Shown: piece after piece, positions 11,112-21,892 of the stretch
Position numbering within the stretch: the first letter of the stretch is position 1
How the letters are laid out: each line of letters begins with the position of its first letter
NCBI GenBank assembly: GCA_034401135.1
Contig: JAWZSP010000007.1
Span: 124,001 to 188,000, forward strand
Length of the DNA: 64,000 nucleotides
Reading direction: 5' to 3'
Origin: Volutella citrinella
Taxonomy: Eukaryota > Ascomycota > Sordariomycetes > Hypocreales > Nectriaceae
Program-made: the position numbers and the translations under genes
Notes under the pieces: model-generated
Seen by the model: the letters and a program-made list of their open reading frames with translations, nothing else
Told to the model about the DNA's origin: nothing
The model's database searches: none

Positions 11112-12020
11112 GTTGAAGAGAGTACGTCGGTGCTAATAGTGGTGTCGGTCGTTGATGGAGTTGATCAAGAGTGTAGATGTACAGCTGAACGAGAAGACTG
11201 CTGACTGAATATTAATGAGGAGCGCAGATACTATATAGGCGACTCATTCTCAGTCAGCCACAACTATAAGGCAAGCAAACATCTGAACGTCTGAGACTAC
11301 CAACCCTAGGCGCCACATGCAGCTTAAACAATAAGACAGATGTCAGCAGACGACTACTCAGTATTCACGCAATACATCAAGCCTTTCGAACCATTTTTTC
11401 TCTCGCAGAAACGAGGAATGCCACGAAAAGCCGAGGTATTTCAGCTGAGGCAGGTAGAACATGATGGCCGGAATAAAGCCGGATTCCAGAGATGAAAATG
11501 GCCGCCGCAGATGGGCGCCCTGGGCCTTGCACAATGCCACACAGTAGCTATCAATCAAATCGTCTGCTTGATGATCGCTGCAAAGGGACGTTTATCGCGG
11601 TTTTCCCTCTTGTCAGCTTTTTGTTTGATCCTCGGACAGTTTTCCTTTCGCTTCGCACTCGCGCCAGGTGAGACACGGCCGTTTATTTAAGCGTTGGTGC
11701 CTGTTGCACTGTTCCAGCAGCCTAAACCTGGCTTTGCCTTTTTCTTCGTAGTCCTTGGTTACACTGATGCCAAAGTCTGATTGATCAGATTGTTAATAGG
11801 ATCTTGAGTCAGAGATATCCCGCAATGAGAGACATTGGCTAGGCAGCCCCGGTGCCTTCGCTTAATACGGCACACGACCATCGGAGGAGCAGGGATTCTA
11901 CCCCGCAATCAATCAGGTGATGCACCGAAGATGTTGGAACATCCCTCTCGAGCGCGACCAGAGACCGGCCGGGTTTGGGCTGTTTACGAAAAGCCGACTG
12001 TGACCCTCCGCCTCTGATAG
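11112..12020. other. Divergent intergenic region, repeat protein / Zn2Cys6 regulator
   Basis: A 909-base head-to-head gap. It holds the TATA box of the repeat-protein gene on the left and pyrimidine-rich sequence on the right. Short open frames here show no convincing coding signal. Confidence 0.5.
11232..11239 (-). promoter_or_regulatory. TATA box of the six-repeat protein gene
   Basis: The sequence TATATAGG (CCTATATA on the gene strand) lies about 120 bases upstream of the ATG, a usual distance in filamentous fungi. Confidence 0.5.
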
Positions 12021-13860
12021 ATGGCTTCACAGGGAGGCGAGACAGGCCGTCAGACAGGCCGTCGGCATATCCGGTCCCGCCAAGGATGTTCGACATGCAA
12101 GTGGGTCACCTGGATCAACCAGCTGAAGAAACAAAGATGGCGGCTGACGGTACTAATTGCTCAAACAGGCGCCGCAAGGTCAAGTGCGATGAGCAGAGGC
12201 CTCGTTGCTCTCACTGCGAGAGGTTGAACATGGAGTGTAAATGGAGGATCCAGCCTCGTTCCGGGGGTTCGAGCCGGCAAACGGGGCCTGAGATGGCTGT
12301 TGAGGGCGAAGTCACACCCCCAAACCAGGGTTCCCATGCTGTGGATGAAGTGTTCGACTATGCCAGCTTCATGTGGGACACGGGGGACTTTTGGCAGCAG
12401 CTGAGCCCAGACATTGGGCAGAACCCCGGCCTGGAGGCACACATTCTGGTATGTCTTCTATCCATGACAATATTCGTTGGCTGATGGTGGATCAGGCTGC
12501 GCACTCTCAAGTTGCCGACTCGGTTCCATCAGCCCTCAGCAGCCAATACTCGGCATCGTCCATACCAAGACGGCGGAACAGTCGACAGCCCAACGTCTCG
12601 GCAAATCGCGGAAACGCGGAATTGATCGAGTTCTTTGCCAGCTCTGACAATCCACCCATCATCGCCGAGGTAGAGACTCAGAAAAAGTGGGTTGCCATGC
12701 GCCAGACTGTCGTGGAAATGTCAAAGACGTCTCCCATGGTGCGCGACGCCATCCTCGCCTTCTCCATGGTCCTGATGAGTCGTCACGGTGACACCTGGAT
12801 GCTGCATGATCAAAGCAACTATGAAGCCGCCGTCGCAGAGGTTGCCAGCCATGACGGCACGCCCATGGCCGAACACAGCTCGACTCGCGAGTGCTTGCTA
12901 ACGGCGCTCTTCTTCATTTGCTACGTCGACATCATTGAGACACGGCTTGATGTAGCGCATTCCAATCTCCGACGGGCATACTTGCTGTTTCAGAAGAGCA
13001 ACAAGAGCAGCCTGTCGACAATGGAGAAGCAACTCTTGCGCTGGATCAGGCTGCTGGACGGGCGCGCCGTCTCTGCGGGAGGGGACGGGCTGTTCCTGAC
13101 AAACGACGACGAGTCCGTCCTGGTGGAGACTTCCCCTGGTAGTTTTGAAGGCGAGGCTGACGACGTACCGAGGAGTGATTGCGCCGATGGCGACATTGAA
13201 GATGTCTTATTCCAACTCATGTACCACCCTGGTGTAGTCTTTTACCAGAAAGTGCAGAGCTTCATGGGCCGCATCTCCAAGATTGACATCTGGCACCGGT
13301 CACGAGGGACGGTGCAAGACGAGACCGAAGTCATGATCATCGCCAGCCGCATCTCTGCCGACCTGAGGGCCTTGTACGACAGCCGCCCGCCGCTAATGGA
13401 CTATGCCGTTGCTGGAAAGTTGACGGAGCCGCACGTGTCCAAGCATCTGGCCTTTGTGATTACTCGCGCGTTCCGGACATACCTGTCCAACTTTTACGCA
13501 AGTAAGGTCCATCTGCATCGCGTGGCGTACAAGGCGCTGCCGTTGACTGAAGAGACGGCGGACGCTCTCAACCAGATACGCAAGTTGGCCCGGCAGCTAG
13601 TCGCGGATCTGGGGCCCGACGACACACCACCAGTCAACATGCTTTGGCCGCTGCTGATGCTGGGCGTCGAAGAACAGGATGCGGTGGAGAAGATCTGGAT
13701 TCGGGAGCAGATTATGAGGCTGGAGGGCGTAGTGAGCAACGCCAGGATCACAGCGCAGGTCCTCGACGAGGTTCAGGCGAGACAAGATGCTGCAAAAGCG
13801 CGGATGGATATTCGAACCGTGATGCACGCCGTCTTTAACTCGTGCTTTGCTATAGTATGA
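12021..13860 (+). CDS. Zn2Cys6 transcription factor, Fungal_trans_2 type
   Basis: Three exons (12021-12100, 12169-12448, 12496-13860) give 574 residues. The first intron interrupts the zinc cluster after STCK; exon 2 resumes with RRKVKCDEQRPRC. The cluster uses C23, C26, C33, C40, C43 and C50, preceded by a basic R-R-H-I-R-S-R-Q-G lead typical of this subgroup. The long C-terminal helical region with R-E-C-L-L-T-A-L-F and L-L-M-L-G-V-E-E elements resembles the Fungal_trans_2 family. It is a predicted nuclear regulator. The flanking genes are the secreted repeat protein (divergent) and the DHDPS-type aldolase (same strand), either of which could be a target; the sequence does not decide. An in-frame GACAGGCCGTC duplication near 12050 lies in the N-terminal tail. 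Confidence 0.87.
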
Positions 13861-14612
13861 GACAGCTAGCAAACTGCTTGGGAATGAACTAGATATGTAG
13901 CAGTGGCAGACCCAATTGGTGGATGCTTAATGCCAAGTTGCACAGCCGACTGGACGGATCCTACTCCCCAACATCCTGCAGAGATTCCCCGCGCATAAAG
14001 AACAATGGAAGAGCAAGGGTTCGCTCCCGAGACAAAGTCGATCAGTGTTAATCCCATCTTCTGGGATTGGGGCTGCTACGTCATCCGCTCAATCTCCTCC
14101 GCTCGGCTGTTCCTTGACAAGACTGGGAATCCCATAGTCTTCTCACTCATTCAGCAGCCTTGGTACCCGACGAGTGCTCGGGCGAATTTCCATCGCCTTT
14201 CGCAAGCACTGTTCCCATTGCAGCACCCCATGGCTCGATCACGATGACACACCTCGCTGGGCCGTTTGGGGGTTGATCACCGTCGGCTCGCATCGCATCC
14301 AACTACCCCGCCCCCACGCTGATCCGATCGGCTACGACATCCATCAGCCAATGCCAGTCTTGCTCGTAACACATTCCGACATGCAGTGAGGGTCCCTGCA
14401 AATCACCCGATAGTCTACCCGGGGCATGCTTCTCAGTGCTAGTACAGAAGTCCGGGACAGGCTGAGCAATGTGTCACGACACCACCTTGGACCCTTGGCT
14501 TCTGAGTTCTGACGCGGTTCTGGGACCCACAGCAAAACCGGCTCAAAAGACGTCCAGATTTTAGCATTCCCCTCTTCAACGATTATCCTCAAAGTAACAG
14601 TGAATCTTCAAA
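13861..14612. other. Intergenic, promoter of DHDPS-type aldolase
   Basis: About 750 bases between two plus-strand genes. Only short unsupported open frames are present; no RNA gene or repeat was recognised. Confidence 0.5.
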
Positions 14613-15630
14613 ATGGGTTCGACTTCAACTCCGGGCCGCCCATTTCCACCCGGGATCCATGTCCCCTCCTTGACGTGGTTCTGTCCGGGCGAACAGGAAA
14701 TCGACTGGGACCTACAGCGAAAGCACCTCGAATTCCTGATTGGATCTGGATTGGACGGCAGTAAGTGCAGCCCTCCTAGCGCCCCGTGGCTTATATGCTG
14801 ATGCTCCATCAGTCGTGCTGGCAGGCACAAACGGCGAAGCCGTCACACTCACAACAGCTGAGAAAACCAAGCTCGTACAGACGACTCGCGAAGTCGCCGT
14901 CCAGCTGGGGCGGCCAGATGTCACCATCACAATGGGTACAACCGGGCTCTGCACCCGGGACGTCATTGCGGACAGCGTCTTGGCGCAGCAAGCCGGAGCC
15001 GACTTTGTGCTTTCGCTCGTTCCTTCATACTTTCATTTCGCCATGAGCCAAGACGCAATCGTGGGCTTCTTTGAGGAGCTGGCAGACTGTAGTTCCATTC
15101 CAGTTGTTATTTACAACTTCCCGGGCGTCGTCGCTGGACTCGATGTCAATTCAGAGATGCTGGAGCGTCTGGGCAAGCACCCAAACATTGCCGGCGTCAA
15201 GCTGACGTGCGGCGGCATCGCCAAGGTCGCTCGGATCCGTGCGCAGTTTGAGCCAAGCGAATTCGCCGCTCTCGCAGGCCAAAGCGACTGGTTGGTCCCG
15301 GCACTGTCCGTCGGAGGGATTGGCGTGATAACAGGTGTTGCCAATCTGTATCCCAAGGTTTGCATGAATATCTACGACCTGTACACATCGGGGAAGACCA
15401 AGGAGGCAGCAGCTGCGCAGTTGCAGTTGGCACAGGCTGAATTCGGATTCGGCAAGGGGGGAATCAACGGCACGAAATGGGTTGTGGGCAAGCTGCTGGG
15501 CTATCCACTTGAAAGCTGCGAATGTCGTAGACCGTATCCCAAGTACGATGATGCGGGTAAGCAGGAATGGTTATTCAAGGTGGTGGAGCCCCTCGATGCA
15601 GTGGAGAAGACTATCGCCAGCCGAGGATGA
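14613..15630 (+). CDS. DHDPS/N-acetylneuraminate lyase-family class I aldolase
   Basis: Two exons (14613-14760, 14813-15630; donor GTAAGT) give 321 residues. The intron falls in the first beta-alpha unit and splicing restores L-D-G-I-V-L-A-G-T-N-G-E-A. Family hallmarks are present: the GTNGE carboxylate-binding loop (residues 54-58), the Y-N-F-P motif with Tyr150, and the Schiff-base lysine Lys179 in G-V-K-L-T. The fold is a TIM barrel cleaving or making 2-oxo acids through a lysine imine with pyruvate. In fungi this family includes 2-keto-3-deoxy-L-galactonate (LGA1/GaaC type) and related deoxy-sugar-acid aldolases and 4-hydroxy-2-oxoglutarate aldolase-like enzymes. A sugar-acid aldolase is the most likely role here; lysine biosynthesis is unlikely because fungi use the aminoadipate route. 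No signal peptide is seen, so it is probably cytosolic. Confidence 0.88.
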
Positions 15631-16362
15631 GGATAAGGATACATGTTTAAGAAGATGAGGCAAGAAGCCCAACAATACAATAGCGAGCCTGGTTACAATG
15701 GCCACCCGGGTCTACTTAGCGATCCCCTCTATGCAAATATCAAGTTTAGGGTAGTGCTATCGCTCGGTCCGTCTATTGTTTCACTTCACACGGAGTCAAC
15801 GACGTCATCCTGTCCATGTTCAAGCGCTTTAAAGTTGGTCGTCACGTGCTAAAGGCACAAAGTTCAGGGCAAAAAAGTTAGATGGAGCTTTAATATGGTT
15901 CCATGAATTTGATCCTCTGAATCCTTCACGCAGCGCGTCAAGGCGGTTAAAAAGGTCGTGTCTCTCTTTTGTTCTTAATTTATTCTCCGCCCGACTGGAC
16001 AAGGATAGTGGTTCTTTACCCACTGATCGTGTCTGCCAAGCCTGCCGGCTTTTCTGCTGACAAGGGTCGAACCCCGCGTGCGGATACTGCCAGATAGCAC
16101 TGGCTCACTGCCGAGAGACACATACGGGAACAGCCAATTGCTGCATCCGCAATCTGGCCTTGTTGCCACTTGCGGATTCGCGAATGGGGGCCGCGGCCGG
16201 TCTCGGTGAGATGAGTTCTATTTAAGGGAATACCGGCTGCGACGGCACCATTCCTAAAGTCCGAGCCACTAACCGCATGGCATTCCACCTACGAACTGAA
16301 GGATCCACCTCCATCGCCAGCGGCAGACGCAGACATTTCTCTCATCATCGCCCAAATTCACG
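15631..16362. other. Intergenic, promoter of alkaline ceramidase 1
   Basis: About 730 bases with no convincing gene. A GGTTCGACC-like string on the minus strand near 16062 resembles a tRNA B box, but no cloverleaf could be built around it. Confidence 0.5.
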
Positions 16363-17581
16363 ATGAACAATTCAAGCAGCAGCCCAGCGGTGGGAACTCA
16401 GTTCTGGGGCGCCCAGACGTCCTATCTAAAGTATGTTGACGTCTACCAATCTTCGCGTCCGTCCGCTCGCTGACATTATACCGAAATTCAGCTTCTGTGA
16501 AGAGGTACCGCCGCCCTTGGAGAATCAGCCCGGAAGCTTCGGGATATGAGATTTATCTTGCTGACCATGCACGCACAGGACTATGTAGTGACTCGGTACA
16601 TTGCCGAGTTCATAAACACCTTCAGCAGCCTTATTTTTGGTATGTCTTCGCGGGAGACACGGCATAATGTGGTGGTCGGCATCGAACCAACTAACTTCTT
16701 TTAGTCTACTTTGGGCTGTACGGCCTGTTCAGCCAACCAAAATTCCCAACAGGTTCTCGCCTTATTCCGTACTTTGGCTTGATGGGCGTGGGAATATGCT
16801 CGGCTGTCTATCATATGACGTTGAAATACCATACCCAGATGTGTATGCCCTCACCTTACGCCGTAGCCCACTCATGGAATCTCTCTGACTTTCTTTGACC
16901 TTTAGCTGACGAGCTCTCCATGCACCTGTTGACCACACCACTACTCCATCGCCTCCTCACTCACAAGGCCAGTCCCCAGCGTACGAGGGTGGTAGGGCTG
17001 GTGCTTGCGAGCCTCTTCACCATCGTTATGTTGACGCATATCATCCTGGACGAGTTTCTTCTCCACGCGATAGCGTTTGGCTCGGCGGTATTCATCATTG
17101 CAAATCGCTCAATGAATCTTATTCCTCAACGAGTTCCGGATCCCCAAACTAGAAATGCGCTTCGAACCATCTCCATCACGGGCTGCCGTAAGCCAACACC
17201 CATCAGACTCCCCTGGTGATGCACGACTGATGTGTGTTTAGTGTCCTTTTGCATGGGATACGTCCTGTGGCTTATAGACGATTGGGCATGCCATCTCCTT
17301 ATTAGTGCGAGACGCTCTGTGGGCCTGCCTATCGGGTTCTTCTTTGAGCTGCATGGATGGTATGTTGAACGAATCTAGTCATTTCTCGCTTTGATATCGC
17401 TAACTCAACTGCCAATAGGTGGCATATATTGACCGCTATCGGAGGCTATATCGCCGTTATCACTATAGATCTGATTACTTCGGATGACTTGGTTGAGGAT
17501 CCTGTCAAGCACATGGCTTGGCCGGTTCCCCCAGCAGTTCGCTTTGCATCACGCTTCCTAAAACAAGCCAAGAAAGAATAG
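16363..17581 (+). CDS. Alkaline ceramidase (YPC1/YDC1 family), copy 1
   Basis: Seven small exons (16363-16430, 16492-16504, 16579-16639, 16705-16842, 16906-17187, 17242-17359, 17419-17581) join perfectly to 280 residues. One exon is only 13 bases, which is why no long open frame spans the gene. The protein begins with T-S-Y-L-N-F-C-E-E-D-Y-V and has the alkaline ceramidase signatures H-T-Q-M-S-D-E-L-S-M-H and H-G-W-W-H-I-L-T-A. The conserved His and Asp residues in these motifs are the zinc/calcium-site residues of the family. Seven hydrophobic segments are expected. The enzyme hydrolyses (phyto)ceramide to a sphingoid base and fatty acid in the ER/Golgi. A second member of the family lies at 40.4-41.3 kb and shares two intron positions with this gene. 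Confidence 0.92.
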
Positions 17582-17708
17582 ACTAACCAAGCACAAAACC
17601 GGGAAGGGAAGGGAACTATCCGCGGGCGAACTTGTACTGGTTGCGGTACTCATAGAGTGAATATGGAAAAGCAAGATTCGGCAAGATATGATTTCTTCCT
17701 CCAGACCG

Positions 17709-18503
17709 TCAAAGATCTTTCCTTAGACTAGCACCCGTCATCATATTCATCATCCTCTTGCGCTCCTCCTCGTTTGGCTCACGCCACCAATCGTCAAACT
17801 TGAACGGTTGAAAGCCCTTTCCCGCCCACTCCTTGGCCCGCTTCACGTCAATCTGGTGCCACGGCACGCCCAGGTCTTTGGAGATGTGGTCTTTGACATG
17901 ATCTGTGACCTGTACATCTCCCCTGAGGTTAATGTCCTTGCTGTCGGTAAAGAAGATGCTGAACATTGCATCTTGCTCACTCTCAGCGCGATCAACAGCC
18001 GCATTCATGCCCCGGACCATTCGCCCCTTGTTATAAGGCTGAGGCTTCATCCACCTATCAACCTTTGCCCAGTCAAGCCGGAAGCCTCCTTCATCGTAGG
18101 TGGGGGACCCGTTGCGGCCTTTCTTGTGGCACACATAGAGGTCGTGAAACGTAGCGCTAGGATCTGCAAGGCGTTCTTTTGCATACCATTCGGTATCGTG
18201 CTTCCTCACACCCTTGGGCCGCGTCAACTTGGGAATGGAGAAACGTTGTTTGAACTCGTCGGTTATACGGTGACTGGATAGACGTGGCCGTGCCACCCGG
18301 CCGGGGGTCGCACGTGGATCACGCAGTTGGGTTCGGTCATAGTCATACTCCAAGTCGGGCGTGGTGAGACGCGGTCTTGGGTCCTCTGGTTCTTTTTCTG
18401 GTGTCTCTTTTGTTGTCTTGGGCTTTTTGGTCCTTTTTGTCTGCGTCGCCGGCTCCATGACCGCGCTGTCATCTTGGGCTCTCTTTCGGCCTTTAGGCGG
18501 CAT
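17709..18503 (-). CDS. Conserved-looking hypothetical basic protein
   Basis: A single exon encodes 264 residues from an ATG at 18503. The N-terminal 45 residues are very rich in Lys, Arg, Glu, Pro and Thr and contain nuclear-localisation-like basic clusters (MPPKGRKR, K-R-T-K-K-P-K). The rest is a more ordered region rich in aromatic and charged residues (D-E-F-K-Q-R-F-S-I-P-K-L, W-Y-A-K-E-R-L, F-D-L-Y-V-C-H-K-K-G-type strings, K-F-D-D-W-W-R-E-P). No signal peptide or membrane segment is visible. I do not recognise a family. The gene is convergent with ceramidase 1, with only about 130 bases between the stops. Codon use looks native. A nuclear or nucleolar role is only a guess from composition. 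Confidence 0.75.
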   Translation of the reverse strand: MPPKGRKRAQDDSAVMEPATQTKRTKKPKTTKETPEKEPEDPRPRLTTPDLEYDYDRTQLRDPRATPGRVARPRLSSHRITDEFKQRFSIPKLTRPKGVRKHDTEWYAKERLADPSATFHDLYVCHKKGRNGSPTYDEGGFRLDWAKVDRWMKPQPYNKGRMVRGMNAAVDRAESEQDAMFSIFFTDSKDINLRGDVQVTDHVKDHISKDLGVPWHQIDVKRAKEWAGKGFQPFKFDDWWREPNEEERKRMMNMMTGASLRKDL

Positions 18504-18821
18504 TTTAGTAGTGGGAAAATGAACACCTATTGATTTGAAGAGTAACAGGATAGTTGAGAAGAATAATTGCCAGCAAGCTCTTTTGTTTTGCCTTGTTATT
18601 TAGTTGACGCGTCGCGCGCTGGGGATCGCCACAAGCCACTGAACGGAGAAACAATCTCCCTCCCTAATTTTGCTTTTGCTGTAGCCTGACTAATCACTAT
18701 TTACTAGCGAGATATGGCAAAGATCACCAAGGCAAGTGCGATAGGTGATACAGGTGTTCATTTGAACTGCCTGGTTTAATTCCGCCTATGGAACTGCATT
18801 CAACCTCCAAGCTGTCCGCGC
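18504..18821. other. Intergenic, promoter of hypothetical and 3' flank of cutinase
   Basis: A 318-base gap between two minus-strand genes. It is moderately AT-rich, with nothing recognisable. Confidence 0.5.
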
Positions 18822-19679
18822 TCAAGCAACCCGAGCAGCAACCCATTCCGCGGCTTCGGCGGCATTCTCCTGGTAGCGAGTGTGGGCACTGCTGGGGATG
18901 ATGCTTCCTGCACAGATGGTGTCACCAGTTCGGCAGATGACACGCGTGCGCGAGGACGGGATGGGCCCAAAGCCTTGGTTCTGCTTCGGGTCACCAAAGG
19001 TGAGGACTTTGAATATGTCAGGACCCATCAAAGTCTAGTCAAGGGCGGGAGATGAGTTACCTGCTGTGATGCGATTGACTGCTGCGGCAGAGAGCATTCC
19101 GGCGGCGTTGTGCACGAGCTGGGCACCCTGACTGTACCCGCTGAGAACAATCTTGGTGTTGGGGCACTGGGTAACGGCCTGCAGGAGCACCGGTTAGTAA
19201 TAGACACGGTTGGGCACGATGGACTGGAGGTCAATTACCCGCTCAGTAAGGGAGGCCATGGTTCTGCTCCCAGCCGCATCACCGCCTGCAAGGAAGCCTG
19301 CGACGTTGGCAGGGTATGTGACGCCCTGTACCGCAAGGTTGGAAACACCAACGCGCGACGCTAGATTGTTGAAGAAGAGCGGGCCCACGGCAGCTGGGTC
19401 TCCAATGTTTCCAGCCTGAGTGGTTCCTCGGGCGTAGATGACGGTGACAGCTCGGCAGGCCGTGCCGTCAGTCAATTGGTTCGAAGTGCTGCTGGAGTAT
19501 TGACGGGCCTGGAGGCCAGAAACATCGCTCTCAAATTTCTTGGAATAGTAGATCTCGAGCTGATCCAAGGGGAAGTCTGGGTCTGCGGTGAGTTCAGCAG
19601 CAACGTCGACGACGTCAATGGGAACTGCGGTGGCAAAGCCTGTGGCCAAGAAAGCTACAAGATACTGCAAAGTCTTCAT
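18822..19679 (-). CDS. Cutinase (carbohydrate esterase family 5), secreted
   Basis: Three exons (19679-19239, 19178-19061, 19006-18822) give 247 residues. A signal peptide (MKTLQYLVAFLATGFATAVP) is followed by a propeptide-like segment. The CE5 core has V-I-Y-A-R-G-T-T-Q-A-G-N-I-G, the nucleophile elbow G-Y-S-Q-G-A with Ser163, the acid Asp215 in G-D-T-I-C and His228 in S-S-A-H. Cysteines around the core fit the family disulfides. It hydrolyses ester bonds of cutin or similar polyesters outside the cell. The second intron ends at an AAG acceptor; the nearer TAG would leave a 26-base intron and break the frame, so I chose the 54-base intron. A TTTAAA box lies about 105 bases upstream of the ATG. 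Confidence 0.92.
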
Positions 19680-21892
19680 TTTGCTTATGGAAAATGCGAT
19701 GTGAGAATTCTGGACGGTGAGGGTTGTCAAGACGGTTCCTAGTGTAGTCTCCCTAGTACTGTTGGGACGGGCGAGCTGCACCTTTAAATCTCTGGAACCC
19801 AAGACTATGAGCCATCACTGTTGTTGAAGATCTGGATTCCACTGGGCTTAGACCGCTGCCCGCCCTCTTTCGGACCGGAACTTCTCTCCGCAGTCTTGCC
19901 TTTCCAGCAACTCTCCCGTTCTTTCACATGAAAATCCATCTAGCGTCCTCGCAACGCCGGCCACACGCTGACTGGTGCCCTACACCGTTTAGCATTAGCT
20001 TGAACCAAATCGTACGAACTTGAACGGTTCTGCTGTCAGAATGGCTTAGCAATTTCAGCCTCTCAGCCAGTCTTCTTGTCATTTGACATCGGTCATCGGC
20101 ATGGTAGTATTGGCTTGGTCACATTATCCCGGCCTTTTCTCCTTTCCTGGCAGCTCGATAGGCCGAAACCTGACTGGCTCGGTCACGATAGTTTTTGTGT
20201 TGTTTAGTGGGATGCTATTGGTCGAGGAGAGGAGGAGACCGGATTGTGCTTAGCCCTAATTGGACATTTAAAAATCTGCTTCTGATCAGCCGGGGTGCTT
20301 GAATGCGGGGGAAACACGTGAATCTCTTGGCAAGGACAGACTCAATAGGAATAATTGACTCTGAAGTCTTGGAATCTGTCGGGCTGCATGACTGATTGAG
20401 CCATATGACGAATACGGCTATCTAATTAAGCCTATCGTAGTCCCGACATATATATAGAAGGGAATACCGCAACAAGGACTCGGAAGTATTGACTTAGTCG
20501 CAACAGTCGCCTTTCCCCACCTCTACTCACTCACACTCTTGCTCTACAGCTAGGAGGCGAGCCTCTAACGGCTTCGCGCCTTTTAGAAAGCATCTCTTTC
20601 TCTAAGGTCTAAATGGCCCCGACGCCGCACCACAAGTATACACAAGCTTCAACAAGGCGCGTCCAACCTTCTTTAATGTTCGCATTATGGCTCTTTCTGT
20701 TGGCATCCCCGATGCGCTGCTTCATGAGGCCAACACTTGGTTGATGGATCACGAGTGTATCGTTGTCCTGGTCAATCCTAGCTGGTGATTGCGTTTCAAT
20801 GACCAACACGCAGAATACAGCACCAAAAGCTGATTCGCAGACCAGAAACGTTCACATCTAGAGCATACACGGACCTGCATCAACTGATAGTCAAGAAATA
20901 AATGTCCATTAGAAAGCTGCTGGCTCTCTCCGAGCCTGATTTGCTACTCCGAACAGCTCTGTCAACAATCCAGCCGTAATTTCAGTCCTTGCCAGCGTCG
21001 AGGTATACCACAGCGCAAAGACTGCCAACCTGGCTGCTGTTACAAAGCCAACGTCAAGTCCCGTCGCCAAGTCCCGGCAACCACTCGTCGTGCCGGACGT
21101 GGCATGGCGCCGATATATACAGCCCCATCATCATCAGACGGAGTCTCGGCTTTCGGACTAGCCATGCTTGCTCGGCATATTACATCTACCGAGCCCACTG
21201 GTACATAAAACATCCCCGCATTTATCCCCCAATCGCGTGTGTCAGCCGTCGCGTCGGCTCGCATGTCGGATACGGATAGATCGACTCACCAGCCTCCCCT
21301 CAGTAGCCCACCCATGTCACCCCATGTCGTCGGCTAAACACGACCGCCGTAGCCGAAGGCTAATTTCATGGACTGGTCATGTGTTGCTGCTATCCCCGGG
21401 ATCCAGCTCCCGGTTGACGGCTTCGTCACGCGTGAATTGCAGCCCCCGGCCAATTGTCGAATGTCGGGTTACCCCATCATCCCCAAGCAGCCCCCAACCC
21501 CTCCCCCGGATTCTCTAAGCTCTCCACACCATCCCGGCCGGAGAGCTGCGGCAGTCTGTTCGAACAATGTAACCGTCGTAGTAGTCTAGTACGATTGAAG
21601 GGATGATGAGCACCCTAGTCGCCTTGTCCCTCGAGTTGTACACGCCCCATGACGCTTCCGAACATGCGACAGGAGCCAGGATAAATATCTGTGGCTCGTC
21701 ACCGTGTCTCCGGTCGATTTCTTGAAACATATATGATATAGTGCACACTGCATCGACGGAGCCGGTATCCACTGGACCACTGCGGCGACAACAATTACGC
21801 TGAATAAGGTACTGTTACCGGCAATTGATGTGGCCGTCGCACTCTAACACCAACAAGTACGTCGAAACGAGAAACCCAGCTAGAGAGACACA
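19680..21892. other. Long intergenic region, no convincing gene
   Basis: About 2.2 kb between the cutinase and the MFS porter, the longest gap in the window. Short open frames on both strands lack domains and good starts. Near 20448 there is a strong TATA box followed by a CT-rich leader and two overlapping short frames. It may be a decayed gene or an unrecognised transcript. Confidence 0.5.
20448..20457 (+). promoter_or_regulatory. Orphan TATA box with pyrimidine-rich leader
   Basis: ATATATATAG is followed, from about 20500, by a CT-rich stretch as in fungal 5' leaders, and then ATGs at 20612 and near 20688. The downstream frames are only 43 and 33 codons long. No full gene could be assembled from them. 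Confidence 0.35.

Noticed and set aside
16000..16150. tRNA gene on the minus strand
   Set aside because: A GGTTCGACC string looks like a B box, but its T-stem has mostly wobble pairs and no acceptor or anticodon stem could be built.
19007..19060. 26-base intron in the cutinase ending at TAG
   Set aside because: It is too short for a fungal intron and shifts the frame into a stop; the AAG acceptor 28 bases on gives a 54-base intron and restores the conserved core.
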